A stretch of 64,000 bases of DNA, from assembly GCF_043195135.1 (NCBI RefSeq), contig NZ_JBAFWP010000005.1; one strand, given 5' to 3'. Made by a program: the position numbers and the translations under genes. This document shows positions 26,236 through 33,885 of the stretch, one piece after another (position 1 is the first letter of the stretch; every line of letters begins with the position of its first letter). This stretch comes from NCEH01 sp043195135 (GTDB lineage Bacteria > Pseudomonadota > Alphaproteobacteria > Rhizobiales > Xanthobacteraceae). A model generated the notes under the pieces. The model saw only the letters and a list, made by a program, of their open reading frames with translations, was not told the origin of the DNA and searched no databases.

Positions 26236-26616
26236 ATGTTCGGAACGTCCCGATCTTCCGCCAGCGACATTTCCAAGCGCCTGGAAGCCCTGCGCCACGA
26301 CATCACCCTGCTGGGCGAGGCCCTGGCCGACGCGGCGGAGGAAAACACCCGCGCGCCGCGCCATCAGGCGAGCCGCTATTTCACCGACGCCTTGCAAACG
26401 CTGGAACAGGAAGCCGCCCACGTGGCCCAGAACGGCCTCTCGCTGGCCCGCAAGGGGCGCCACGAGGCGGGGCGTCACATTGATGACGTCGTCGATCAGG
26501 CTCATGATCTGGTCGCGCGCAAGCCGGGATCGATCCTCCTGGGCGCGGTGGTCGTGGGCTTGACCGTCGGGTATGCGCTGTATGCTATGACGGGTACGTC
26601 GTCGCGGCGGCACTGA
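26236..26616 (+). CDS. Small membrane-anchored stress protein (DUF883/ElaB-like)
   Basis: A 126-aa protein with a long charged helical region rich in Ala/Glu/His/Arg (about residues 10-90) and one C-terminal hydrophobic helix (SILLGAVVVGLTVGYALY), the layout of DUF883/ElaB/YqjD proteins, which bind ribosomes or the inner membrane in stationary cells. The sequence match to that family is weaker than for the protein at 33075. A perfect EcfG promoter 30 bp upstream and divergence from otsBA make it a likely general stress gene. GGAG precedes the ATG at 26236. Confidence 0.75.
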   Translation: MFGTSRSSASDISKRLEALRHDITLLGEALADAAEENTRAPRHQASRYFTDALQTLEQEAAHVAQNGLSLARKGRHEAGRHIDDVVDQAHDLVARKPGSILLGAVVVGLTVGYALYAMTGTSSRRH

Positions 26617-26728
26617 GGATATCCTCGTTCGGCGGGTTGTCCGCCGGCCGCCGACGAGGACGGGACAAGTCTTTCGGCCGGACGCATTCCCGGCGCCCGC
26701 CGGCGACAACGCATATGTGGAGATGAAA

Positions 26729-26998
26729 ATGAGGGCGGCTATCATCGTGTTCGTGGCGGCTTTGGCGCTCGCCGGGTGCAGCCAGTATTCGGAATCCGAT
26801 CGCGCGGTCGGCGGCGGTCTGCTCGGCGCGGGCGCGGGCGCCCTGATCGGCGGTGCGGCCACCGGCACGGCCGGCGGTGCCGTGGTTGGCGGCGTCCTCG
26901 GCGGTGCCACCGGCGCGATCGTCGGCGCGGCCACCACCCCCAAGGCCTGCTGGGCGCGCGACGCCTATGGCAATTCCTATCGCGTCACCTGCCCCTGA
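26729..26998 (+). CDS. Small glycine-zipper lipoprotein
   Basis: An 89-aa lipoprotein: signal with lipobox LALAGC, then a glycine-zipper block (repeated GGG/GAGAG/GGA spacing, about residues 30-70) and a C-terminal CWARDAYGNSYRVTC with two cysteines. Such proteins usually sit in the outer membrane or periplasm. The ATG at 26729 is chosen for the GGAG 6 nt upstream; GTG and ATG codons lie slightly upstream in frame. It ends in a strong terminator. No EcfG box is visible in front of it. Confidence 0.8.
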   Translation: MRAAIIVFVAALALAGCSQYSESDRAVGGGLLGAGAGALIGGAATGTAGGAVVGGVLGGATGAIVGAATTPKACWARDAYGNSYRVTCP

Positions 26999-27019
26999 TC
27001 TCGGGCGAACAATCCCATC

Positions 27020-27055
27020 AAAGGCGCCCCCCCCCCCCGCGGGGCGCCTTTTTTA
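27020..27055 (+). terminator. Rho-independent terminator of the lipoprotein gene
   Basis: AAGGCGCCCC pairs with GGGGCGCCTT, followed by a run of six T. The loop contains most of a run of 12 C (27027-27038). Confidence 0.85.
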
Positions 27056-27147
27056 TTTTCCGGTGCAAACCGGTTTGGGTGGAACCTGAGCCGGCATGCG
27101 CTGTTGATCCCGTGTCGGCGGTGCCGACGCCTCCAAGTGATCTTCAT

Positions 27148-27180
27148 TGGCGGACCCGCCTTGCGGTCCGCCATTTTTTT
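27148..27180 (+). terminator. Second rho-independent terminator
   Basis: TGGCGGAC pairs with GTCCGCCA, followed by seven T. It lies about 150 bp after the lipoprotein gene in the same direction. Confidence 0.7.
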
Positions 27181-27212
27181 ATGCGGTCCGCCATCTTATC
27201 GACCGCGCATAC

Positions 27213-27237
27213 GAAAACCCCGGCCGAAGCCGGGGTT
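27213..27237 (-). terminator. Terminator of the DUF1328 gene
   Basis: On the minus strand AACCCCGGC/GCCGGGGTT with a CGAA tetraloop-sized loop, followed by TTTT, 70 bp past the DUF1328 stop. Confidence 0.7.
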
Positions 27238-27306
27238 CGAAGATCGGGGCGATTCGAAGATCGGGGCGGCGCGGCCGGCCCCGCGGGGCTGGCGCCGTCG
27301 TCCCTG

Positions 27307-27489
27307 TCAGGGCACGCTCGGCCCGCCGCCGCGCCGCATGAAGCCGACGACGGCGGAGATGAGGAACAGGACGATCGCCACGTAGAAGATGATCTTCGCG
27401 ATCTCGATGGCGGTACCGGCGATGGCGCCGAAGCCGAGCACCGCGGCGATCAAGGCGACCACAAGAAACGTAATGGCCCAGCTGATCAT
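27307..27489 (-). CDS. DUF1328 small membrane protein
   Basis: A 60-aa protein, MISWAITFLVVALIAAVLGF then GAIAGTAIEIAKIIFYVAIV, with two hydrophobic helices and a short basic tail. Sequence and length match the DUF1328/YtjA family of stress-associated inner-membrane proteins of unknown function. The ATG at 27489 starts at the conserved MISWA. A good EcfG-like promoter (-10 GGTT instead of CGTT) lies about 80 bp upstream. Confidence 0.85.
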   Translation of the reverse strand: MISWAITFLVVALIAAVLGFGAIAGTAIEIAKIIFYVAIVLFLISAVVGFMRRGGGPSVP

Positions 27490-27569
27490 GGCATTGTCTT
27501 CCGTGTTGGGCCCGGCCGGCAACGCCGTGGGATGCGGCGCGCTGCGGGCAAGTGAAGCCTTGCCCTGTC

Positions 27570-27594
27570 AACCGTTTCGCGCGGCCCCGGTTCC
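27570..27594 (-). promoter_or_regulatory. EcfG-like promoter of the DUF1328 gene
   Basis: Minus strand GGAAC (27594-27590), a 16-bp spacer and GGTT (27573-27570): one mismatch from consensus. Back to back with the promoter at 27654-27678. Confidence 0.6.
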
Positions 27595-27653
27595 CGGCTC
27601 CGGCCGCGCTTTGCACCGCGCGGGAATATTTTGCTCCCCCCGCCCGATCGGCC

Positions 27654-27678
27654 GGAACAAAGCCCGCGGCCCCGCGTT
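27654..27678 (+). promoter_or_regulatory. EcfG-type promoter of the gene at 27714
   Basis: GGAAC (27654-27658), a 16-bp spacer and CGTT (27675-27678), exact consensus. It could also feed nepR at 28201 by read-through, because no terminator is visible between the two genes. Confidence 0.8.
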
Positions 27679-27713
27679 TGTTTGCGAATAGTGCACAGGC
27701 GGAGGAGAGCAGA

Positions 27714-28019
27714 ATGCCCGGACCGCGACATGACCCGGCGGAAAAGACCATGCCTCACGGCCTTTTGGCGCCGCACGGATACGACCAGTGCGAATTCACG
27801 CCCGACCAGGCGCCGCGCGACTATGCCCGTCCGCGCAAGGCCCATGGTCCGGACGAGGAACGCCGGCACCTGCGCGCGGTCTCGGCCGCCATCGGCGATG
27901 GAGAGACCCCCGGCAAGGCGCAGCGCCAGCCGCTGCGGTCGCCCTCCCCCGTGCACAGCCCGCGCTGGGACAATGAGAGCGGAACCGCGGACGGCTCTTC
28001 GCGGCTGTATCGGGAATGA
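27714..28019 (+). CDS. Hypothetical hydrophilic protein under EcfG control
   Basis: A 101-aa highly charged protein rich in Pro, Arg, His and Asp, with no signal or membrane segment and probably largely disordered. I do not recognise a family. The ATG at 27714 follows a GGAGGAGA site. A perfect EcfG promoter 36 bp upstream and its place just before the nepR-like gene suggest a general stress function, possibly protective and hydrophilin-like. That function is inference. Confidence 0.65.
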   Translation: MPGPRHDPAEKTMPHGLLAPHGYDQCEFTPDQAPRDYARPRKAHGPDEERRHLRAVSAAIGDGETPGKAQRQPLRSPSPVHSPRWDNESGTADGSSRLYRE

Positions 28020-28200
28020 GGCCGTCCCTCGCCGACCCGTATTCCTTTCCATACCGGCCCCTTGCAGGGACGGATGCTGCCATGGCACAGCTTAGCTTGC
28101 TCTTGTGCAGTGCCCACCTGCCATCTGGCGAACCAATGTCATGCGCACTCTGCGTCCAGACCAAACCGTGACCATGCAGGACCAAAGAGAGGGAGGCGGT

Positions 28201-28440
28201 ATGCGAGCCCCTCATCGCAGGGACATTTCCGCACGCCAGGATCTTCTGGGTAAGGAACTGCGCCAGCTGTTCGATGAATTCACCCAGGAAGATGTGCCCG
28301 ACGATCTGCTGCGCCTCGCGCAACAATTGCAGGGCGCGGTCCAGGCCCGATCCGATGGCGGACCCAGCGCCGACGACCCGTCGGAGACGCCGGCGGCATC
28401 GAAGGAACCGGCCCCGTCAAAGGAAAAAGACGAGGCGTAA
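28201..28440 (+). CDS. nepR: NepR-like anti-sigma factor
   Basis: A 79-aa protein whose middle, LLGKELRQLFDEFTQEDVPD and DLLRLAQQL, follows the NepR pattern (IGxxLRxxYDxxxxExVPDRFxxLLxxL): two short helices that hold EcfG or bind phosphorylated PhyR. The C-terminus is a Pro/Glu/Lys-rich tail. A GGGAGG site precedes the ATG at 28201; in-frame starts at 28105 (GTG), 28141 and 28174 would lengthen it. It is convergent to ecfG, not in one operon with it, which is unusual. Partner-switching would be: PhyK phosphorylates PhyR, PhyR takes NepR, EcfG is freed. Confidence 0.75.
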   Translation: MRAPHRRDISARQDLLGKELRQLFDEFTQEDVPDDLLRLAQQLQGAVQARSDGGPSADDPSETPAASKEPAPSKEKDEA

Positions 28441-28874
28441 GTCCGCTTCTCCCCGGCCTGCCATTGCACGCGACATCCCTTCCAGACCGGAAGAGGTGCC
28501 GCGTTTTTGCTGTCTGGATGTCGTTTCGCTGCGCCTTCGTTTCGCTGCGCGCAGGCGCAGGGACCGGTGCAGGATTGTGGAGAGTTCGAGGAGCCCGCCG
28601 GGGCGTCTTGAGCCGGGCCCCGCCCCGCGATCCGCGCCAAGCCCCAGCCCCGGGGCTTTTTTGCGCCGATGCGTTCTTCCTTGTCGGGGCGGATCAGGTG
28701 GGGGTGGACCGCAGCCGCGATGCGGCGCACACGGTGCGCGTTCGCGCCTGTAACGAGCGGGGGGGGAGGGTTGGAAGGTTTTTGCCGTGGGGCTAGACAG
28801 GCGCTGCACGCCCGGGCGGACGGGCGCTGCGCCAACAGTGGCGCGAGCCGCAGGGCCCCAGGCCGTCGGGGAGA
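28441..28874. other. Intergenic region between convergent nepR-like and ecfG genes (434 bp)
   Basis: No gene is seen. It contains the terminator at 28639-28662 and a GC-rich stretch with repeated GGCGCTGC units near 28800-28840. No promoter for ecfG is here; ecfG is read towards it. Confidence 0.55.
28639..28662 (+). terminator. Rho-independent terminator of the nepR transcript
   Basis: AAGCCCC pairs with GGGGCTT, followed by a T-run, about 200 bp past the nepR-like stop. Confidence 0.7.
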
Positions 28875-29501
28875 TCAGGTGCTGCTGGTGATCCGAGCGG
28901 CCGACATGGCGATGGCGTCGCCCTCGACCACATCGGCGGTTTCTTCCGCGCCCATGAGGGTCAGCAGCTTGGCGCGGGCGCGATTGACCCGGCTCTTGAT
29001 CGTGCCGAGGGCGCAGCCGCAGACATCGGCCGCCTCTTCGTAGGACAGGCCCGCCGCACCGACCAGCACCAGCGCCTCGCGCTGGTCCGCCGGCAGCAGC
29101 TCCAAAGCTTCCTTCAGGCTGGTGAGCGTCACCGCCCATTCCTGGCCCGGACCCATATTGGAATCCTGCTGGGCCAAGGTCGCCATGCCGTCGTTCTCGC
29201 GCCGGCGCTTGCGGATCTCGGTGTAATAGGTGTTGCGCAGGATGGTGAAGAGCCAGGCCCGCAGATTCGTGCCGGGATCGAACTTGTCGATATTCGACAG
29301 GGCTTTGAGCAGGGTTTCCTGCACCAGGTCGTCGGCCTCGGTGCGGTTCCGCGTCAGCGAGCGGGCGAAGGCGCGCAGGGCCGGGAGAAGTTCCAGGACC
29401 TGCGTTCGCAGGTCAAAAACCACGGGGGCGGAAGTCTCGGTGTCAGCATCCATGGGGCTTCTGGTTTCCGCTTCCTTTGGATGACACAGCGATGCGTCCA
29501 C
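28875..29501 (-). CDS. ecfG: ECF sigma factor EcfG (general stress response)
   Basis: A 208-aa ECF sigma of the EcfG type. Region 2 contains LTRNRTEADDLVQETLLKAL and NLRAWLFTILRNTYYTEIRK; region 4 contains LPADQREALVLVGAAGLSYE and ALGTIKSRVNRAR. It directs RNA polymerase to GGAAC-N16/17-CGTT promoters, many of which occur nearby. The start is either GTG at 29501, with GGGGAG 7 nt upstream, or ATG at 29453 (MDADTETS). I list the longer form. An exact EcfG promoter at 29625-29649 implies autoregulation. It is not linked in operon to nepR. Confidence 0.9.
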   Translation of the reverse strand: MDASLCHPKEAETRSPMDADTETSAPVVFDLRTQVLELLPALRAFARSLTRNRTEADDLVQETLLKALSNIDKFDPGTNLRAWLFTILRNTYYTEIRKRRRENDGMATLAQQDSNMGPGQEWAVTLTSLKEALELLPADQREALVLVGAAGLSYEEAADVCGCALGTIKSRVNRARAKLLTLMGAEETADVVEGDAIAMSAARITSST

Positions 29502-29624
29502 GTTTCTTCTCCCCGCCTGGGGACATGCGCCCCGGTGGAAAGCGACACGGCGATCCCGACGCCTGTCAGCGCCGTTCCAAAGCCGTGGCGATCGCGAAGC
29601 GTATCATCCCTTCCTTCTCGACCT

Positions 29625-29649
29625 AACGCACGGCGCGCGCCGAGGTTCC
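29625..29649 (-). promoter_or_regulatory. EcfG-type promoter of ecfG
   Basis: Minus strand GGAAC (29649-29645), a 16-bp spacer and CGTT (29628-29625), exact consensus. It gives a leader of about 120 nt before the GTG start. Confidence 0.8.
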
Positions 29650-29680
29650 CGCATCTCCGTCAAAAACGCGCGCAATCGCA

Positions 29681-29712
29681 AAAAGAAACGGGGAAGCCGA
29701 GCCGGCTTCCCC
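29681..29712 (-). terminator. Terminator of the KGG stress gene
   Basis: Minus strand GGGGAAGCCG/CGGCTTCCCC hairpin followed by a T-rich tail (TTTCTTTTT), 27 bp past the stop at 29739. Confidence 0.75.
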
Positions 29713-29738
29713 GCCCAGGCGATAAACTCCGCCGGTTC

Positions 29739-30005
29739 TCAGGACCGGCCGGAATGGGAGGCTTGGCCGCCTTTTTGGCCCGCCTGCGAAGCCAACGAGC
29801 GATCACGCGAGAAGCTGCGATCCTCGTCCGCCACGCTCTGGCCGCCCTTGCGCCCCGCGGCGGAGGCCAAAGCGCGATCCTGGGAAAAGCTGCGCTTCTC
29901 CGCAGGCACGCTTTCGCCGCCCTTCCGGGCGATGGCACGCTGCTTTTCGGCGTCCATCGCCGCAAAGCCGCGGTTGGACGAGCCCTTTCCTTGAGCCTTC
30001 GTCAT
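29739..30005 (-). CDS. KGG-repeat general stress protein
   Basis: An 88-aa hydrophilic protein built of three KGG units (RAIARKGGESV, ASAAGRKGGQSV, ASQAGQKGGQ), each preceded by an RGFAAMD or RSFSQDR/RSFSRDR segment. These match the stress-induced KGG motif found in GsiB/YciG-like proteins. AGGAG lies 7 nt before the ATG at 30005. An exact EcfG promoter lies 54 bp upstream and a terminator follows. Protection during desiccation or stationary phase is the family expectation. Confidence 0.85.
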   Translation of the reverse strand: MTKAQGKGSSNRGFAAMDAEKQRAIARKGGESVPAEKRSFSQDRALASAAGRKGGQSVADEDRSFSRDRSLASQAGQKGGQASHSGRS

Positions 30006-30058
30006 CTCCTCGCTCCTTAGCGTTGGGGGAATGAGCCCTTCCTGAGACTCCTCCACAC

Positions 30059-30083
30059 AACGAGCGGGAGCCACAGAGGTTCC
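30059..30083 (-). promoter_or_regulatory. EcfG-type promoter of the KGG gene
   Basis: Minus strand GGAAC (30083-30079), a 16-bp spacer and CGTT (30062-30059), exact consensus. Confidence 0.8.
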
Positions 30084-30142
30084 GACTAAAGACAAGGAAC
30101 CTGTCCTTATCCAGGTGCCGCCGCCGGAAAGGGGGTATCGCG

Positions 30143-31876
30143 TTACGCCGCCCGATGGATCTGGCGGGGCGGAAAGCGCACGATCACCCGCGCCCCCGTC
30201 GGGCTCTCCTCGGTGGCGATGGAGCCGCCCATCTGCCGGGCGAAACCATAGGCGAGGTCCGCATTGCCCTCGGCCAGGCGATCGCCGATGGGTTCGCCGA
30301 TCTCGATCCGCAGGGCGATCAGCTCGGCGTCCTGCACGCAATGCAGCGCGATGCGCACCGGCCCGCGCCCCTTGCTCACCGACAGGGCCATGACGATCTC
30401 CGACAGCATCAAGGCGAGCGGCACCGCCAGGTCCGTGGACAAGGTGACGTCCTCGGCATCCACGATCACCATGACATTGCGGTCGGACGAGCCTTCCAGC
30501 AGCGCCCCCAGCTCGCGCAACAGCTCGCGCAGGCGCACTTCCGATCCCTCATTGGCCTCGAACAGGATGCGATGCACGACGGCCAGCGTGTTCACCCGCG
30601 TGCGCAATTGCTCGAACCGCCGCCGGTCCGGACCCTGCGGGATGCCCGAGCCGTACAGGCTGAGCAGGCTCACCACCACCTGGAGCGAATTCTTGATGCG
30701 GTGATGGATCTCGCGCACCAGCGCGGTCTTCTGCGCCAGCGCCTCGCGCAGCTTGCCGTCGCGCTCGCGCACCGCCAGGGCCATGTCCTCGATGGCATTG
30801 CCGAGCACCCGGAATTCGCTCGGCGCATCCCCCATGCGCGAGGGGCGGAAGCCGTAATGGCCCTGCGCATAAACAGCCGTCACGCGGCGCAGATACAGCA
30901 GCCATTGCAACACGATGCGGTCGGTCGCAAGCCAGATGGCGACGATCGTGAACAGCACCATCACCACCGGCAGCACAAAGCTGACCGCCACATGCAGGGT
31001 GGTCCAGGCGAACAATTGGTCGGTGGGCTTGGCGAACGCCACGCGCAGCCCCTGGCGGTCCAGCGGCGCGGTGGCGAAGGTCCAGGAGCGGCCGGCTTCG
31101 TCCGTGGCTTCCTCAAGCGAGCCGGAGGTCTGCACGGCGGCATTGTCGGCGAACAGGCGGCGCGAGATATCCGGCGCGTTCGAGACCAGTTCGGTCCCGT
31201 CGTCGTCCAGCACCGCCGCGACGCCGTCGCTCAGGGGCGTCTCGCGCTTGAGGAGATTGTCCAGCCAGCCCGCGTCGATGGCGATCGTGATCGCGCCTTC
31301 GAACACGCCGGTCTCCCCGTACAGCGGCAGGGTGGCGGCGAGGATCTGCTGGCGGGTGATCGGGCTCAGCATCCTATGGCTGATCACGAACGCCTTGCTG
31401 GAGAGCACCTCGCGCCACCATTCGCGCCCCGACAGATCCTGCCCGGGCGAGGCGAGGGCGGAGCAGGCGACGCGCCCGTCCTTGCTGATCAGGGCGATAT
31501 TGGAGGCGAACGGCAGGCTGAGGGTGGCGCCGTACAAGGTGGGGGCGCATTCGCTCCCGGCGGCGCGCACGGCCTGCACATTCTTCAAGGCCTGGAGCAC
31601 GTTCTCGGCGGAGGCGAAGACATTCTGCTGGCTGCCGGCGCCGGCGATGGCGCCCTGGAGCAGGCGATGCTGCGCCTCCTCCCCCGCGCGACGCAATTGC
31701 AGCACGCCCTGCAACATGCTCGCGGAGGCGATCGGCGTGATCGCCAGCAGGATGACAACGAGCAGCCCGCGCCGCACGCTATCCAGCAAATGACGCGGCT
31801 GGCCGACCGCAGAAGCGAAGATGGCCGCCCGTTCGCGATGACGCGCCCGAGCCGCCTCGCCTCTCACCCACCACAT
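30143..31876 (-). CDS. PhyK-like membrane histidine kinase (HisKA_2) with degenerate ATP-binding half
   Basis: A 577-aa sensor. TM1 is near residues 37-55, followed by an extracytoplasmic Cache-like domain of about 230 aa, TM2 (VSFVLPVVMVLFTIVAIWLA), a short linker and a HisKA_2 motif EIHHRIKNSLQVVVSLLSLY with phospho-acceptor His near 392. The C-terminal ATPase part departs from the family. The N-box reads LMLSEIVMALSVS (no conserved Asn) and the G1 region reads EIGEPIGDRL (no DxGxG). It may not autophosphorylate; phosphatase or scaffold roles are possible. The ATG at 31876 has GGAG 7 nt upstream. Divergent from phyR and near ecfG, it is the likely input kinase for PhyR. Confidence 0.82.
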   Translation of the reverse strand: MWWVRGEAARARHRERAAIFASAVGQPRHLLDSVRRGLLVVILLAITPIASASMLQGVLQLRRAGEEAQHRLLQGAIAGAGSQQNVFASAENVLQALKNVQAVRAAGSECAPTLYGATLSLPFASNIALISKDGRVACSALASPGQDLSGREWWREVLSSKAFVISHRMLSPITRQQILAATLPLYGETGVFEGAITIAIDAGWLDNLLKRETPLSDGVAAVLDDDGTELVSNAPDISRRLFADNAAVQTSGSLEEATDEAGRSWTFATAPLDRQGLRVAFAKPTDQLFAWTTLHVAVSFVLPVVMVLFTIVAIWLATDRIVLQWLLYLRRVTAVYAQGHYGFRPSRMGDAPSEFRVLGNAIEDMALAVRERDGKLREALAQKTALVREIHHRIKNSLQVVVSLLSLYGSGIPQGPDRRRFEQLRTRVNTLAVVHRILFEANEGSEVRLRELLRELGALLEGSSDRNVMVIVDAEDVTLSTDLAVPLALMLSEIVMALSVSKGRGPVRIALHCVQDAELIALRIEIGEPIGDRLAEGNADLAYGFARQMGGSIATEESPTGARVIVRFPPRQIHRAA

Positions 31877-32055
31877 GACTCGCTCCGCGGTTCGGCCTGT
31901 CCTGACCACCCCACCCGGCCGCCGTGCCAGGTCTGACCCTGCTGTTTTCACGGAACAGTTCACGGCCGGGCGGCGCCGAAGCCCCACGGGGGATGCTGCA
32001 ATGCCGACCAACCTCCTCTATAATGCGCACGAGCGGTAGAAAGTTCCTTTCGACG

Positions 32056-32080
32056 GGAACTTTTCACGCACGGCCGCGTT
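32056..32080 (+). promoter_or_regulatory. EcfG-type promoter of phyR
   Basis: GGAAC (32056-32060), a 16-bp spacer and CGTT (32077-32080), exact consensus, 29 bp before the phyR ATG. It implies positive feedback. Confidence 0.82.
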
Positions 32081-32109
32081 ATGAGGGACCTGTCCCGAGG
32101 CGAGAGAGC

Positions 32110-32898
32110 ATGCCACAGCAACAGCTCATCAAGCAGCTACCCTATCTGCGCCGTTATGCCCGCGCCCTTCTTGGCTCCCAGAAAGCCGGCGACGGCATCG
32201 TGCAGGCGACCCTGCAAGGCATCCTCAACGCGACCGTGCCGCTGGATCTCTCGGTGTCCCCGCGGGTCGCGCTCTACCAGGCGTTCCACCATGTGTGGAC
32301 CCGGCGCCCGGCCGGCCATGCGGCGGCTGCGAGCCGCGCCGACCAGCGTCTCCAATTGCTGGATTCCTCCTCCCGCGTGGCGCTGCTGTTGACGGCGATG
32401 GAGGGGTTTTCCTTCGCCGAGGCGGCCTCCATTCTCCAGGTCTCGCTGGATGAGGTGGAAGCCCAGGTGGTCGCCGCCCAGCAGGAGATCGACGAGCAAT
32501 TGGCCACCCGCGTCCTCATCATCGAGGATGAATGGGTGATCGCGCTCGACCTGAAGACCCTGGTGACCGAGCTCGGCCATGAGGTGGTCGGCGTCGCGCC
32601 CACCCATTCGAAGGCGGTGGAGCTGGCGCAGCAGAGCGATTTCGGCCTCGTGCTCGCCGACATCCAGCTGGCGGACGGCTCCTCGGGCATCGACGCGGTG
32701 ACCGACATCCTCCAGACCTTCAATGTGCCGGTGATCTTCATCACCGCCTTCCCCGATCGCCTTTTGACCGGCGAGCGGCCGGAGCCCACCTATCTCATCA
32801 CCAAGCCGTTCCTTAGCGAGACGGTGAAGGCGACCATCGCCCAGGCGCTGTTCTTCCACGAGGCGCGCACCCTCGGGCCGGAAGCGCGCACCGCCTGA
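32110..32898 (+). CDS. phyR: PhyR, sigma-like/receiver response regulator of the general stress response
   Basis: A 262-aa protein with an N-terminal EcfG-like sigma domain (residues about 1-125; LPYLRRYARALLGSQKAGDG, LLLTAMEGFSFAEAASILQV) fused to a C-terminal receiver (residues about 134-250). The receiver has acidic residues E139/D140, the phospho-acceptor D184 in LADIQLADG and the FITAFPDRLLTGERPEP signature of PhyR, then TKPF. When phosphorylated, the sigma-like half binds NepR and frees EcfG. Transcription from an EcfG promoter closes a feedback loop. Confidence 0.95.
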   Translation: MPQQQLIKQLPYLRRYARALLGSQKAGDGIVQATLQGILNATVPLDLSVSPRVALYQAFHHVWTRRPAGHAAAASRADQRLQLLDSSSRVALLLTAMEGFSFAEAASILQVSLDEVEAQVVAAQQEIDEQLATRVLIIEDEWVIALDLKTLVTELGHEVVGVAPTHSKAVELAQQSDFGLVLADIQLADGSSGIDAVTDILQTFNVPVIFITAFPDRLLTGERPEPTYLITKPFLSETVKATIAQALFFHEARTLGPEARTA

Positions 32899-32992
32899 CA
32901 TCCGGCCCGCCTGCCGGGTCCCGTGCCCCTGCGCCTGCTTTTCGCCCCGCCGCGCCGGCGGGGCGCGGCCCCTCTCCCGCTCCCGAAGAACT

Positions 32993-33017
32993 GGAACTGG
33001 ACAGCGCTCTCCGCGTT
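32993..33017 (+). promoter_or_regulatory. EcfG-type promoter of the DUF883 gene
   Basis: GGAAC (32993-32997), a 16-bp spacer and CGTT (33014-33017), exact consensus, 57 bp before the ATG. Confidence 0.8.
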
Positions 33018-33074
33018 GTGTGCGCGAGCGGGTTCGAGCCCGCGCGAAAGCTGCCACACAGCGGAGAAAAGAGC

Positions 33075-33389
33075 ATGGTCGATCAGCCGGATGCGAACCC
33101 CGGAAAGCCCTTCGACGCCGGCGTGGAGCCGAGCCTCGCGGACCTGCGGCAGGATTTGGAGAAGCTGCGGGCCGATTTCGCCCAATTGGTGGACACGCTC
33201 GGCAAGACCGCCCGCCACGGCGTGCGCGGCGCGGCCGGGGAAGCGGAAGCCGCCGCGGACGAAGTGACCGATTGGGCGGAAGGGCAGGTGAACGTCCTGC
33301 GCGAGCGCATCCTCGCCCAGCCGCTCGCCGCCTGCGCCATCGCCGCGGGCGCCGGCGCCCTGCTCGGCCAGTTGCTGGTTCGGCGGTGA
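33075..33389 (+). CDS. DUF883 (ElaB/YqjD-like) membrane-anchored protein
   Basis: A 104-aa protein. A charged helical region (LADLRQDLEKLRADFAQLVD and following) is followed by a C-terminal TM helix ending GALLGQLLVRR, the DUF883 hallmark. Relatives in E. coli anchor ribosomes to the membrane in stationary phase. The ATG at 33075 follows GGAGAAAAG. It is under an exact EcfG promoter and is followed within 5 bp by another membrane protein gene, probably co-transcribed. Confidence 0.87.
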   Translation: MVDQPDANPGKPFDAGVEPSLADLRQDLEKLRADFAQLVDTLGKTARHGVRGAAGEAEAAADEVTDWAEGQVNVLRERILAQPLAACAIAAGAGALLGQLLVRR

Positions 33390-33394
33390 AGTCC

Positions 33395-33721
33395 ATGGCA
33401 GCCCGCGCGCTGCTGATCTTCCTGGCGGTCGGCTTCCTGTGGATCGGCGCGGCCTTCCTGGCCATCTGCCTCTATCACGCGCTGAGCCAGCATTACGACC
33501 CGACCCTGGCGGCGCTCTTCACCGCATTGGCGGGCTTCGTGGTGGCCGGCCTGTTCGCGGCCATCGCCACCACCGGACGCCGAAGCCAGGGGATCGCGCC
33601 GCTGTCGCTCAGCGCCTTCGCCTCGGTGACGCGGGTGGCCGAGCGCCATCCCATTGCCACCGTGGCGGTGGCGGCGCTGATCGGGGTGGGACAGGCGGTC
33701 CTGTTCGGCCGCCGCCGCTAG
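33395..33721 (+). CDS. Small membrane protein, partner of DUF883 protein
   Basis: A 108-aa protein with two strong N-terminal TM helices (LLIFLAVGFLWIGAAFLAIC and a second near residues 40-60), a basic loop (TTGRRSQG) and a third weaker helix near the end. It resembles the Act_hemolysin/holin-like companions often found after DUF883 genes, but I cannot name a family. A GTG at 33386 overlapping the previous stop is an alternative start. It shares the EcfG promoter at 32993-33017. Confidence 0.7.
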   Translation: MAARALLIFLAVGFLWIGAAFLAICLYHALSQHYDPTLAALFTALAGFVVAGLFAAIATTGRRSQGIAPLSLSAFASVTRVAERHPIATVAVAALIGVGQAVLFGRRR

Positions 33722-33820
33722 AGCATTTTCGTGCGAAGTGGAGACCGGTTCGCGTGAAGAAAGTGCGTAGACGCAAAACCTTGGATCGTTTCCCTGTTTC
33801 TATGAAACGGGGAAACGATC
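33721..33820. repeat. Intergenic repeat, copy 1, with internal hairpin
   Basis: It begins GAGCATTTTCGTGCGAAG directly at the end of the preceding gene and ends with an 11-bp inverted repeat (GATCGTTTCCC / GGGAAACGATC, 33785-33820). The GAGCATTTTC...ACCGGTTCGCG style is a common intergenic element of Rhizobiales chromosomes. The hairpin may stabilise or end the upstream transcript. Confidence 0.6.
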
Positions 33821-33885
33821 TCGCCCCCCGGCGGTGGACTGAAAGACGGTCTCCGCCGCGGCCGCACCTCAGGTCAGACCCCTTC

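Larger units (their letters stand above)
26999..27306. other. Intergenic region with stacked terminators (308 bp)
   Basis: No gene is seen. It holds three hairpins, listed separately. A 15-bp direct repeat (TCGAAGATCGGGGCG) occurs twice near 27238-27266, and a duplicated GCGGTCCGCCAT occurs at about 27163 and 27183. Confidence 0.6.

Noticed and set aside
27027..27038. Run of 12 C as a phase-variation switch
   Set aside because: It lies in a terminator loop outside any coding region; slippage would not change a reading frame.
32023..32047. EcfG promoter for the PhyK-like kinase gene
   Set aside because: A GGAAC is present on the minus strand at 32047-32043, but the sequence 16-17 bp away is CATT or ATTA, not CGTT.
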